Shown here in pieces: positions 26,464-34,921 of a stretch of 41,989 nucleotides of DNA. How positions within the stretch are numbered: the stretch's first letter is position 1; the number at the start of each line of letters is the position of its first letter. The DNA lies in NCBI RefSeq assembly GCF_030542105.1, contig NZ_JAUOFB010000013.1:1-41989 (forward strand), in the 5' to 3' direction. The notes under the pieces were generated by a model. It did not search any database. It was not told where the DNA came from and worked only from the letters and a program-made list of their open reading frames with translations. The position numbers and the translations under genes are program-made. Source of the DNA: Hymenobacter sp. BT730 (GTDB taxonomy: Bacteria; Bacteroidota; Bacteroidia; Cytophagales; Hymenobacteraceae).

Positions 26464-27444
26464 TCATAAACCCAAAAACTGAGCCGCATTAAACCGCTTA
26501 ACATCATCCAATCGAGCGTACCGCTCAATCATGGCATCCGTTTTCTGCTTGGTCTGATTTTTAATGGCTTTGTTCGATTGCCCGGCTTCCACGGCAATTG
26601 TCACAAAGGAAGCTCGCAACGAGTGGGCCGAATACATGGCTCCCAAATGCCGCTGCACCAAATCATTTACACTCTGATCCGTCAACCGCTCTTTCCCAGG
26701 TTGCGCGGGTCGCTGCTGGTTGCCCCGGCTCATGCGCGTGAAGAGAGGCCCTTGGCTACGACCTAAGCATTCCACCCATTCCTGTACGGCCCGTACGGGA
26801 CAGAAATCCGCACTCGGCGAATAGAATACGGCTTTGTCTTCTTCCAACCCATATTGATTGGTCTTGCTCTGGCGCAGATGAATCACCAGGGCCTGCCGGG
26901 TTAGTTCGGTATCCTCCACGTTGAGAGCCACCAACTCCGAGCGCCGAAAAGCACCCGCAAAGCCCAGCAATAACAACGCCCGGTCCCGCAGGCCCGTGGG
27001 TGTGGTCAGATCCAGAGTGCGAATGGCCTGCTTGAGCTCGGCCACAGTAAAGGCGGGGGCCTGCCGTTGCCGTTTTCCCACCACCCGTGCAATGCCATCG
27101 AGCACGACCTGCAACGCTTCGTGTCCCGTGGGCGAAGGCTTTCCTGCTAGCTGGTGCAGCTTGGCAATGGCGGCCACGTGCCGGCGAATGGTGGCCAGCT
27201 TTAGGCCGCGGTCCGCCATCTGCGAAACATACCCGGCAACGGTGGTGACCTCGGCCGGTAGATGAAGTACTTGGTGATGCGTGCAGTAATCCTGGAAGCT
27301 CCGCAGATCAGCGGCATACCCGCGCTTGGTATTCTCCGCCCCGTGCAGTCCGGCCTCGACATACTTACCTACCGAAGCGGGCAGTTCCACGAGGGAATGA
27401 TTCCGGGTGGGAACCAGAACCGGCAGGGACGACAGGTTTTCCAT
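26464..27444 (-). CDS. tyrosine recombinase/integrase
   Basis: A 326-residue site-specific recombinase of the XerC/TnpI/phage-integrase type. It has an N-terminal SAM-like core-binding domain (about 20-125, with TKRGYAADLRSFQDYC) and a C-terminal catalytic domain with Arg167 in FRRSELVAL, His274 and Arg277 in HSLR, and the nucleophile Tyr309 in MIERY. The usual GHxS second His position reads QTKQKT, so Lys or Thr replaces it, a substitution seen in some families. The ATG at 27444 is preferred over 27465. A perfect palindromic site lies 52 bp upstream. Its GC content is high, unlike dtcA next to it. Confidence 0.92.
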   Translation of the reverse strand: MENLSSLPVLVPTRNHSLVELPASVGKYVEAGLHGAENTKRGYAADLRSFQDYCTHHQVLHLPAEVTTVAGYVSQMADRGLKLATIRRHVAAIAKLHQLAGKPSPTGHEALQVVLDGIARVVGKRQRQAPAFTVAELKQAIRTLDLTTPTGLRDRALLLLGFAGAFRRSELVALNVEDTELTRQALVIHLRQSKTNQYGLEEDKAVFYSPSADFCPVRAVQEWVECLGRSQGPLFTRMSRGNQQRPAQPGKERLTDQSVNDLVQRHLGAMYSAHSLRASFVTIAVEAGQSNKAIKNQTKQKTDAMIERYARLDDVKRFNAAQFLGL

Positions 27445-27495
27445 GTACCTATATATAAGGAGCAAAGTTCAATCTTCACTCGAAAATACAAGATA

Positions 27496-27538
27496 GCAAC
27501 TTAGTACCGATAAGTAAGTATTATCGGTACTAAGTTGC
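27496..27538. promoter_or_regulatory. lox-like core site of the recombinase
   Basis: Two perfect 18-bp inverted arms, GCAACTTAGTACCGATAA (27496-27513) and TTATCGGTACTAAGTTGC (27521-27538), flank a 7-bp asymmetric spacer GTAAGTA. This is the architecture of a tyrosine-recombinase crossover site such as loxP or the Tn4430 IRS, and it lies directly upstream of the recombinase gene. It could also be an operator for that gene. Confidence 0.7.
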
Positions 27539-27620
27539 GGTAGGAGCAGTCAACCTTAGCAGTTCTTATGCGCGGTGGCATCCCTCGCCCTAGACGGTCG
27601 CGCCGCGCTGCCGCCGTGGC

Positions 27621-28733
27621 TTAGCTTGGTGGCGCTAAGCGGTAGCTCGTGCTGCGCCCGCCGGCGCTCTCCTTTACCAGAATGCCTTTATCAATCAGGT
27701 CGGCAATGTCGCGGCCGGCCGTGTCCTGGGAACACCGGGCCATGCGCGCCCACTTGGAAGTCGTCAACTTTCCCTCGAAGCCATCGAGCAGCCGCAGCAC
27801 CAGCCGCTGCTGTCGCTCGGTCAACGGGGTGAGGCGATGCTGTTCCCAGAACCGGGCCTTCGCCAGGACCTGCGAGAGGGTCTGCTCGGCCCTGGTCAGC
27901 GCCCGGCCCAGGCACTGCAAGAACCAGGTCAGCCAGGGCGTTAGGTCCAGCGAGCCGCGCTGGCTCGTTTCCAGCAGGTCGTAGTACGTCTGCCGCTCGG
28001 CTTGAATCTGCGCCGACATGCTGTAGCCCCGCTGGGCCGTGCCGTCGGCCCGGGTCAGTTGCAGGTCGGCGATGGCCCGGGCCATGCGCCCGTTCCCGTC
28101 GTCGAAAGGGTGAATCGTCACAAACCAGAAGTGGGCCACGGCGGCTTTCAGCACGGGGTCCAAGTCGAGCGGGGCGTTGAACCAGGCGAGAAATTGCTGT
28201 ATCTGCGCGGGTAGCACGTCGGCCGGTGGCGCCTCATAGTGCACGCGCTCCCGTCCCATTGGACCGGAGACCACCTGCATGGGCCCCGTGCGCCAGCCTC
28301 CCACGTGCACCGCATACAGTCCGCTGTACCCCGTGGGAAACAGCGCTTGGTGCCAGGCAAAGAGGCGCTCTTCCGTCAAGGGCGCCTCCGCTTGCTGGGT
28401 GGCGTCGAGCATCAGGGCCACGACGCCTTCCACCCGGCGATCCGCGGGTGGCAGCCCTCCCTGCTCTAAACCCAGACGGTAGGCAATCGAAGAGCGCACC
28501 GACGCCGGCGGTAATACCTCACCTTCGATTTCACTGGACTTCAGAACCTCCAGCGTGAGCGTTTGCAGCGTGGCCTCGGCTTGCAGGTCTAGGCCAAGCC
28601 CGTCGAGCCGCCCGAGCAAGCGTCCCTGCTGGTGACGCACTTCTCCCAACAGGCTTTCTAAGGCCGCCGGCTGCCAGGTGAACTGCGGCCAATCAGGCAG
28701 TTGATGAATGTAAGGGCCTATTCTCCGCATCAT
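27621..28733 (-). CDS. Fic-domain protein (probable AMPylase), class II
   Basis: A 370-residue Fic enzyme. The N-terminal domain (about 1-100) resembles DUF4172 and holds the inhibitory helix motif S66-xxx-E70-G71 (SSEIEGE). The Fic core has the catalytic HPFDDGNGR with His208. A C-terminal winged-helix-like segment (about 300-365, TTSKWARMARCSQDTAGRDI) follows. Enzymes of this type transfer AMP to hydroxyl groups on proteins, and the N-terminal glutamate keeps them off until released. The two adjacent ATGs at 28733 and 28730 overlap a repeat that may be an operator. It sits just inside the right end of the element; a role in defence or stabilisation is possible but unproven. Confidence 0.93.
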   Translation of the reverse strand: MMRRIGPYIHQLPDWPQFTWQPAALESLLGEVRHQQGRLLGRLDGLGLDLQAEATLQTLTLEVLKSSEIEGEVLPPASVRSSIAYRLGLEQGGLPPADRRVEGVVALMLDATQQAEAPLTEERLFAWHQALFPTGYSGLYAVHVGGWRTGPMQVVSGPMGRERVHYEAPPADVLPAQIQQFLAWFNAPLDLDPVLKAAVAHFWFVTIHPFDDGNGRMARAIADLQLTRADGTAQRGYSMSAQIQAERQTYYDLLETSQRGSLDLTPWLTWFLQCLGRALTRAEQTLSQVLAKARFWEQHRLTPLTERQQRLVLRLLDGFEGKLTTSKWARMARCSQDTAGRDIADLIDKGILVKESAGGRSTSYRLAPPS

Positions 28734-28763
28734 ATGCGGTAAATATAACCACTATTCTCCGCA
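28718..28763. promoter_or_regulatory. direct repeat over the fic start, possible operator
   Basis: CTATTCTCCGCA occurs at 28718-28729 and 28752-28763, 34 bp apart, and the first copy overlaps the fic start codons. Between them lies the near-palindrome CCGCATCATATGCGG (28726-28740). The arrangement suits autoregulation by the winged-helix tail of the Fic protein. Confidence 0.5.
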
Positions 28764-28844
28764 ACTAGTTCTGCATTCCTGTATAGGACGAACGGCGCTT
28801 AGGAGTAACCTCCCGTGATCTGGAGCGGCTAGGGTCGCATAAGG

Positions 28845-28910
28845 AAACTTTATCGGAACCTATCCGCTCTGCTGTCACCACTCTTCAAGGAGCGTTTAAG
28901 AAATGTGACA
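28845..28910 (-). repeat. right 66-bp terminal inverted repeat
   Basis: Inverted copy of 21028-21093 with four mismatches. Homology with the third, degenerate copy at 31495 runs on for some bases outside this end (AAGCC), suggesting the true right boundary may lie a little further out, near 28917. Confidence 0.93.
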
Positions 28911-28997
28911 AAGCCCCAACAGTCTGTGGTCATCTGATCAGGAGTCAATCAAAACTTGCGTACTTTCAGTAGGCCCACCCCGTAACACCCTGCCTAC

Positions 28998-30353
28998 ATG
29001 AACTGGAGCGAAGAACAGGTGCTCGCTTTGATTGCGTACCGCGAACATAACGAGCACATGCAACTGCTGGCCGCGGCCCACCACTGGACGGAGCTGGGGC
29101 AGGCCGACACGGTCTGCTGGGGGCAGGGGCAAGAAGGCGAGCAGGTCTGGCGGGCCGGGGTCGATTCGGCCAGTGCGCAGTTTGCCTGTTCCTGCCCCGA
29201 CGGCAGTCATCCCTGCGTGCATAGTGTGGCCTTGCTCCTGTTCTGGATGCGCACGCCAGTACACTTTCCCCTGGCCGAGCCGCCAGAGTGGATGACGTGG
29301 TGGCAGGCGGAGCGCCCAGCCGATGCCGCGCGGACGGGCGGGCGCACCCGCTACACGCCTATCTGGGTCGTCCAGAAAGCCTTGGAGCACCCCGACCAAC
29401 CGGAGCGGCTGGCGCGGCAGCAACATGGTGCCGCCACGTTGGCGACCTGGCTCCAAGCCCTGCTGGCGGAAGGCCTGCCCTTCGCCCAGTATCTCTTCTC
29501 TTCGATCTGGGAAAACCAGATCGCCCACTTGTTTGAGCACGAGCTGCCGGGCTTGGGCCGGGCCTTGCGCCAGATCGCCGTTCTGCGCCATCAACCGGGG
29601 CCACAAGCGCTGGATGACTTGCTGGCGGCCCTGGGAGACCTCTACCTACTGACCCAAGCATTTCAGCACCCCGAACCCTTGTCCCCGGCCGAGCGGGAGG
29701 ACGTGCGCCTGCGCGCCGGCATTCACCTGCTGGCGCGGGAACGGGTGCTGGCCACGCAGCCCGGCGTGGCCGACACCTGGCGGGTATTGGCCCGGCATAC
29801 CCAACCAGAAGAGCGTTTCGGGCCTTGGTATCACCGCCGGACTTGGCTCTGGGGCCAGCGCACGGGGCGCTACGCGCTATGGCTGGAATCGGATTGGAAC
29901 CCGCCCCCCTCCTCCAGTGGGTTACAGCCCAGGGGGCAGTACACGGGTCCGCTGCATTTCTATCCCAGTGCGTATCCCTTACGGGCTACGCTGGACCTAG
30001 CGGGGTGGGTCCGACAGCAATCGGGGGGAGAAATGGTCCCCCCCGGCATCTCCCCCTGGCAACTGGCTGAGGCGTACGCGGCTGCCCTCCAGCAGCAACC
30101 CTGGCTCACCGAGTGGCCGGTGACACTGGGGCCCGTGGTGCCGGTGCTGACCAGTCCCACCGAAGTCCAGCTGTATCATCCCCAGGAGCAGTGTCTGGTT
30201 CCCTTGCACGGGCCGGCCCAGGAAGTGTGGCAACTGCTGGCTACCAGCGCCGGGGCCCCGCTCGCCGTCTTCGGGGAATGGAATGGCCAGGCTCTGCAGC
30301 CCTGGGCGCACTGGGCCGTCGCTGCTTCCCCAACGGAACTTTCTACGCCATGA
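28998..30353 (+). CDS. SWIM zinc-finger protein
   Basis: A 451-residue protein with a SWIM zinc finger near the N-terminus: C64xC66-x6-C73xH75 (FACSCPDGSHPCVHSVALL). The rest is helical and Trp/Leu-rich, with no other motif I recognise. In other bacteria this SWIM protein is the first gene of an operon with DUF5691, a MoxR AAA+ ATPase and VWA-domain genes, thought to be NTP-dependent conflict or quality-control systems. Here only DUF5691 follows, joined by an ATGA overlap. The partners are absent from the window, so the locus seems incomplete. Confidence 0.85.
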   Translation: MNWSEEQVLALIAYREHNEHMQLLAAAHHWTELGQADTVCWGQGQEGEQVWRAGVDSASAQFACSCPDGSHPCVHSVALLLFWMRTPVHFPLAEPPEWMTWWQAERPADAARTGGRTRYTPIWVVQKALEHPDQPERLARQQHGAATLATWLQALLAEGLPFAQYLFSSIWENQIAHLFEHELPGLGRALRQIAVLRHQPGPQALDDLLAALGDLYLLTQAFQHPEPLSPAEREDVRLRAGIHLLARERVLATQPGVADTWRVLARHTQPEERFGPWYHRRTWLWGQRTGRYALWLESDWNPPPSSSGLQPRGQYTGPLHFYPSAYPLRATLDLAGWVRQQSGGEMVPPGISPWQLAEAYAAALQQQPWLTEWPVTLGPVVPVLTSPTEVQLYHPQEQCLVPLHGPAQEVWQLLATSAGAPLAVFGEWNGQALQPWAHWAVAASPTELSTP

Positions 30354-31351
30354 GCTTTCCCATTTGGTCTCAGCTACGCGCCGTCGCCCTGGCCGGAACA
30401 CGCCACTACTCCGCGCCGGTGCTGCCCGCGCACGAGCTGTTGCTGGCCGCGGGCACGCTCCGGCGCCAGGAGCGCGCCGCGTGGCAGCCGATGCGGGGCA
30501 CGGGGACGACGCCTCTAGCTCCCCCACCGGAAACGCGGCCCGCCGTTGGGCCTCTAGGCCAGCAACTGCTCGAGACCATGCTCGCGGGCACTTACTCGAG
30601 CTTCCTGTATAGCTATTATCAAGACTTGGCCCTGAGCGGGCGGCGGGTGCCGCATCGGCTGCTGGCAGCCGCGCTGGAGCAGCAGATCCAGCACCCGCCC
30701 GCTTATCCGAACCCCTACCTGCTGGCCGCGCTGGGGGAGCGAGGCGCCTGGCTGGCGCGCCTGCAGCCGGCCTGGCGTTCGCTTGTAACGCTGCCCGAAG
30801 AGCGGACCTGGACCCATGGCTCCCCCCAGCAGAGGTGGCGCTTTCTGCTGGTTTGTCGAGAACAGGATCCCGCGCGCGGTCGCGCCTTGCTGGCCGCCTC
30901 GCTGCCGTTTGATCCACCCTGGTTGCAGGCCGACTTTTTATCTGCCCTATCCTGGCAGTTGACGGCCGATGACACCCCATTGCTGCGCCCCTGGCTTCAC
31001 TCCCCGGACCGGGGCGTCCGCCAGGCGGCGCAGGGGCTGCTGCAGCAGCGCCCAAACAAGGAGGTAGTTACGCCTGCCCCCTGGCAGCAGGGCCTTCAGC
31101 TGTTGGAGGACACCCTGCGCCAGGCCGCCGAGAAAGGATATGGCCACGTGGAACGGACAATCAGGCAGCTGGTGCACCACCTCGTGGAGCAGGTCCCGGA
31201 AGCCCACGAGGAAGAGCTCGAACAACGCCTTCAGGGGGTAGTCGACGCCTGTGTCGGGCCGCAGGAATTCATTGGAAAGGAGTTAAACGTGCTCCGGTTC
31301 AAGCGCCAGCTCCGTTTGTCCCTGCTGGAGCCCCCATCGCAGCAAGACTAA
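30350..31351 (+). CDS. DUF5691 family protein
   Basis: A 333-residue protein beginning at ATG 30350, which overlaps the SWIM stop codon (ATGA); the frame is open further upstream but overlaps the SWIM gene. It starts MSFPIWSQLRAVALAGTRHY and contains NPYLLAALGERGAWLARLQP, RWRFLLVCREQDPARGR and FLSALSWQLTADDTPLLRP, the repeated helical pattern of DUF5691, a partner of SWIM and MoxR genes. It is shorter than many family members. Function is unknown; it is probably a scaffold or adaptor. Confidence 0.75.
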   Translation: MSFPIWSQLRAVALAGTRHYSAPVLPAHELLLAAGTLRRQERAAWQPMRGTGTTPLAPPPETRPAVGPLGQQLLETMLAGTYSSFLYSYYQDLALSGRRVPHRLLAAALEQQIQHPPAYPNPYLLAALGERGAWLARLQPAWRSLVTLPEERTWTHGSPQQRWRFLLVCREQDPARGRALLAASLPFDPPWLQADFLSALSWQLTADDTPLLRPWLHSPDRGVRQAAQGLLQQRPNKEVVTPAPWQQGLQLLEDTLRQAAEKGYGHVERTIRQLVHHLVEQVPEAHEEELEQRLQGVVDACVGPQEFIGKELNVLRFKRQLRLSLLEPPSQQD

Positions 31352-31844
31352 TTAAGCACCTTACTTCCGCCAGCCCTAGAAAGGTCCAGACCCGCCCGGC
31401 GTAGCACAATGTTCTTAGAAACTGCCCCGTACGCAGGACCAGTTGGACCATCACGTTTCCTCAAAAGATGCTGCTCCGAAAATTTTGAAAAAGCAATCCG
31501 CTCTGCTTTCACCGCTATTGAACGTCCGTTTCATAAACGTTATAAAGCCGGCCGCAACGCGTAAAGGATCAGCGTGGCCGGACCAGAAGCGAGAAGGACC
31601 AATAATTCCTAAGTGAGAGATGCGGACCACCGGCTATGCCCCGGCCGGTTAGTCCAGCCGGCTTACTACCCAATTCATCAACGTGTTGCGCCTGTTCGGA
31701 ACACCTCCGGCTGCAAACAACCATTCGAGGTAACTTCGGTATAACTTTCTAACGAACCGATTGGGCGCAGGTGAGCGTACTCTCGTCGCGCTGCTGCTGG
31801 TTAACGTCCGCCCGCCGCCCTTCCGCAACCCATTTGCCTTTGGT
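31352..31844. other. intergenic region with degenerate element end
   Basis: About 490 bp. The part at 31495-31549 is a diverged copy of the terminal repeat of the element. I see no gene or terminator in the rest. Confidence 0.5.
31495..31549 (-). repeat. degenerate third copy of the terminal repeat
   Basis: AATCCGCTCTGCTTTCACCG and the 35 bases after it match the right terminal repeat in the same orientation, at roughly three quarters of positions, including ATCCGCTCTGCT and the distal AAAGCC. It is missing the inner TTATCGGAACC part. It probably marks an older or larger element end. Confidence 0.65.
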
Positions 31845-33173
31845 ATGAAGCTCCGCCTGCTCCAGCAGTGGCAGTTACTACGCGAATCGCTCTGGTTTGT
31901 GCCTGGGTTGATGGTGCTGACAGCCATTGCAGCGGCCTTTAGTCTGGTACGCTATGATGCGCACACCACCGTGCAGGGCACCAAGCACTTTCCCTTGCTC
32001 TTTGGCATTGGGGCCGATGCTTCCCGGGGCATGCTCACGGCCATTGCCGGCTCCATGCTGACGGTAGCTACGCTAGCCTTTTCAGTGACGCTGGCCGCGT
32101 TTTCTCAGATCAGTACACAATACTCTCCCCGGGTGCTCCGCAACTTCATGCGGGACGAAGTCAACCAGGTGGTCATGGGCTATTTCGTTGGCGTGTTTGC
32201 CTATTGCCTGGCCGTGCTGGGTACCATCCGTGGTCCCGAGGAAGGCAAATTCGTACCCTCTACAGCCGTGCTCGTGGGCTTGCTCCTGGCCATGGGCGGG
32301 GTAGCGGCCCTGGTGTTTTTCATTCACCACATTGCTGAATCCCTGCAGACCGGTACACTGGTGCGCCGCATTGCTCTGGAAACCCTAGAGGCCATCGGCA
32401 ACCTGTTTCCCGGTCAGTTGGGGGAGCCGGTGGCCGAGGAAGCGCAACCAGCGGCCAAGCAGTTGCTACAGGAGGAAGTGGGCTGGCACCCGTTACCTGC
32501 CACCGTCTGCGGGTACCTGCAGCGCGTTGACGCCGCCGGCCTGCTGCGCTGGGCCCACCACCATCGGGCCGTGTTGCACCTGCACTTTGCCGTCGGCTCG
32601 TTTGTGGGCCAGGGCCAGCCCCTGTTTAGCGTCCGTCCCGGGCAGGACGCCCCCGGGGAACCCCGGACCACCTGGCCCGCGGACCTAATGAAATATGTAA
32701 CCATCGGCCGTCATCGCAACATCGAGCAGGACATTGGCTTTGGCATTCAGCAGCTGGTAGACATTGCCCTGAAGGCTCTTTCCATCGGCATTAATGACAC
32801 GACCACGGCCATCATGGCCGTTAATTACCTGGGCGAAATCAACGGGCAGTTAGCGCGCCGGGACTTTCCCGTGCCGTGGCGGGGCGATGGGCAGCACTTG
32901 CGCGTCGTGGTCAGCACGCCCTCGTTTGAGGACTACATCCGCCTATCCTTTGACCTGGTGCGCCTGAATGCACGCGGCAACCCGGCGGTGCTGCGGCACC
33001 TGCTGCGGGCCTTGGCCTTAGCGGGAGGCCAGGTGTTGTATGTCGAGCGCAAAGCGGTGCTGCGGGAGCAGGCGGCCCTGGTGATGGCCTGTGCCCAGAG
33101 TAGCATCACGGGTAACTATGAGCAGCAGCAGGTGCAGGCACTATACCAAGAGTTGCATGAGCGTTGGCAATAG
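31845..33173 (+). CDS. DUF2254 integral membrane protein
   Basis: A 442-residue protein; ATG 31845 starts MKLRLLQQWQLLRESLWFVP. Four hydrophobic segments lie at about 16-33, 63-85, 105-125 and 140-160. A large cytoplasmic part follows, containing family hallmarks (RHRNIEQDIGFGIQQLVDIA, KALSIGINDTTTA). DUF2254 proteins are widespread and uncharacterised; a transport or channel role has been guessed from topology. It begins the plus-strand block that includes potassium-transport genes, which may hint at ion homeostasis. Confidence 0.92.
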   Translation: MKLRLLQQWQLLRESLWFVPGLMVLTAIAAAFSLVRYDAHTTVQGTKHFPLLFGIGADASRGMLTAIAGSMLTVATLAFSVTLAAFSQISTQYSPRVLRNFMRDEVNQVVMGYFVGVFAYCLAVLGTIRGPEEGKFVPSTAVLVGLLLAMGGVAALVFFIHHIAESLQTGTLVRRIALETLEAIGNLFPGQLGEPVAEEAQPAAKQLLQEEVGWHPLPATVCGYLQRVDAAGLLRWAHHHRAVLHLHFAVGSFVGQGQPLFSVRPGQDAPGEPRTTWPADLMKYVTIGRHRNIEQDIGFGIQQLVDIALKALSIGINDTTTAIMAVNYLGEINGQLARRDFPVPWRGDGQHLRVVVSTPSFEDYIRLSFDLVRLNARGNPAVLRHLLRALALAGGQVLYVERKAVLREQAALVMACAQSSITGNYEQQQVQALYQELHERWQ

Positions 33174-33302
33174 GGACTTTGGGGTTGGTAAATGAATCGC
33201 CTACCACATTGGTGTCTCTCCCTTTTACTTCTGCGTAAATCAGAATTCCTCGGCCTATACCTTTCTTGTCTGCTGGTATTCTCCTCTTCCTTTTTCTCTG
33301 CT

Positions 33303-34265
33303 ATGCCCTTGGACCCTACCCAAATTCTCACCCTCACGCTGAGCCCGGCCGTGGACAAGAGCTCCTCCGTGGCCGGCATCGTGCCCGACCACAAGCTGCA
33401 CTGTGCTCCCCCGGTCTTTGAGCCCGGCGGGGGCGGGATTAATGTGTCCCGGGGCCTGCAGCGGCTGGGGGTCAGTTCCCGGGCGGTCTTTCCTGCCGGC
33501 GGACCGGTGGGCTTGCAGCTGCAGCAGCTGTTGACCGCCGAGGGAATTGCGCAGCAGGCGGTGCCCATTACGGGAAATACCCGGGAGAACTTTACCGTGG
33601 TGGATACCACTACCGGCCAGCAGTTCCGCTTCGGCATGCCCGGCACGCCCCTGACCAGTAGCGAGCAGCAGCAGATCCTGGATTTTCTGCGCACCTGCCT
33701 GCCCGTCCCGGCTTACTGGGTCATCAGTGGCAGCCTGCCCCCGGGCGTAGCGCCAGACTTTCTGGAAGAAGTGCTGCACCTGGCGAAGGCCCGGGGAGTA
33801 AAAGTCATTGCCGATACCTCCGGCCCCGCTTTACAGCGCATGGTGGAAGCCGGCGTCTATCTGATTAAACCGAACCTGCGGGAGCTCAGCCAGCTGGTGG
33901 GGGCCGGCGGCGAAATTGAAAGTGCCCAGCTGGCCCCCATGGCCCGCCGGCTGATTGGGGCGGGTCGCTGCGAGGTTGTGGTCGCGTCTTTAGGCCCGCA
34001 GGGAGCGTGCCTGATCACCCACGACCTGGAAGACCACATTCCCGCCCCCGCCGTCCCGCGGCGCAGCACCGTGGGAGCCGGGGACAGTATGGTGGCCGGC
34101 ATCGTTTACGGTTTAGTTCAGGGCCTTCCCCTGCGCGAGGCCGCCCGCCTCGGGGTCGCCTGCGGCACGGCGGCCACCATGAACCCGGGCACGGAGCTCT
34201 TCCATAAAGCGGATGTCGACCGGCTCTACCACTGGCTACGGCAGGCGATGCCCGCCGCCGCCTGA
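33303..34265 (+). CDS. PfkB-family sugar kinase (1-phosphofructokinase-like)
   Basis: A 320-residue ribokinase-fold (PfkB) kinase. ATG 33303 gives the family start (ILTLTLSPAVDKSS); the upstream frame is hydrophobic noise. The features are GGGGINVSRGLQRLG (substrate binding, about 39-53), the VISGSLPPG segment near 140, and GAGDS with catalytic Asp261. It resembles LacC/FruK-type enzymes that phosphorylate fructose-1-phosphate, tagatose-6-phosphate or fructose-6-phosphate (PfkB). The exact substrate cannot be read from sequence. No PTS or sugar genes are next to it. Confidence 0.93.
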   Translation: MPLDPTQILTLTLSPAVDKSSSVAGIVPDHKLHCAPPVFEPGGGGINVSRGLQRLGVSSRAVFPAGGPVGLQLQQLLTAEGIAQQAVPITGNTRENFTVVDTTTGQQFRFGMPGTPLTSSEQQQILDFLRTCLPVPAYWVISGSLPPGVAPDFLEEVLHLAKARGVKVIADTSGPALQRMVEAGVYLIKPNLRELSQLVGAGGEIESAQLAPMARRLIGAGRCEVVVASLGPQGACLITHDLEDHIPAPAVPRRSTVGAGDSMVAGIVYGLVQGLPLREAARLGVACGTAATMNPGTELFHKADVDRLYHWLRQAMPAAA

Positions 34266-34335
34266 CAACCGGGACTTCCCTCCTGACCAATAGTGCGGGT
34301 CATGCATCCTAATAAGGGAGCTGCACTACCTGGGA

Positions 34336-34692
34336 TTAATCGTTACGGTCCGTATCCGTCACCGTGATGACGTTGGAGCGGTCGATGGCAATGGTATACT
34401 CGTGGCACTGACTCACGTCCGTGGTGCTGACATAGTCCACGTTGTTGACTTTCAGCGTGAAGGTCGTCTGACCAGGGGCATAGCTGGCAAAATCCGAACT
34501 GGTGCCGGGGGCTACGTTGTTGATATTTATCGTGTTGCCCCCCGAGGTTTTGACCTGCACACTGGCCGTCTGCGTGCCATTGTTGGTGATCCGGGCCTGG
34601 GGATCTTCATCTTTGCATTTGTTGCAGCTACTGGCTACCAGACCGAGAAGGCTGGCTAGAAAGAATGTCGACAGGGAATTTCCAGCTTTCAA
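34336..34692 (-). CDS. small lipoprotein, function unknown
   Basis: I set the start at TTG 34692, which gives a short basic N-terminus, a hydrophobic segment (FFLASLLGLVASSC) and lipidation at Cys23. The ATG at 34740 would place an extra Pro-rich stretch before it. The mature part is beta-rich and Thr/Asn-rich, about 95 residues (TNNGTQTASVQVKTSGGNTI), like a small sandwich domain. It is divergent from the response regulator gene. No function is recognised. Confidence 0.6.
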   Translation of the reverse strand: MKAGNSLSTFFLASLLGLVASSCNKCKDEDPQARITNNGTQTASVQVKTSGGNTININNVAPGTSSDFASYAPGQTTFTLKVNNVDYVSTTDVSQCHEYTIAIDRSNVITVTDTDRND

Positions 34693-34921
34693 GGGAGAGA
34701 GGTTAAGGAATAAAAGCAACCCTGGCAGGCAGGTGGGCATGCCGGGGGTGCACAAGATACACGCTTGCCGCGAAGCATACGAAAGGGCTGGTAAAACCAG
34801 GCTAGGCCTTGGTAAGGGGCCCCATGCCCGCCGAGGAGCAGGTAAGAGCACCTCCCTTTATCAAAATGCCAGGTTTGTTGACTTATCTTCGCTGCGGGAA
34901 GCAAGCATCCTCCCAGGGCAT

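Larger units (their letters stand above)
21028..28910. mobile_element. putative mobile element carrying Detocs, tyrosine recombinase and Fic
   Basis: The element is defined by 66-bp inverted repeats at its two ends (21028-21093 and 28845-28910). Inside are dtcC, dtcB and dtcA (all minus strand), a tyrosine recombinase with an adjacent lox-like site, and a Fic gene. The left 5.3 kb is AT-rich and the right 2.4 kb GC-rich, so it is a mosaic. No transposase is present, so it may be moved in trans or be a remnant. Read inward, the right end begins GGGGCTTTGTCAC, and GGGG is common at Tn3-family ends, some of which (Tn4430) also carry a tyrosine resolvase. That link is a hypothesis. No target-site duplication is evident. 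Confidence 0.7.

Noticed and set aside
29997..31055. 352-residue minus-strand open frame
   Set aside because: Ala/Arg/Pro-rich shadow of the SWIM and DUF5691 genes.
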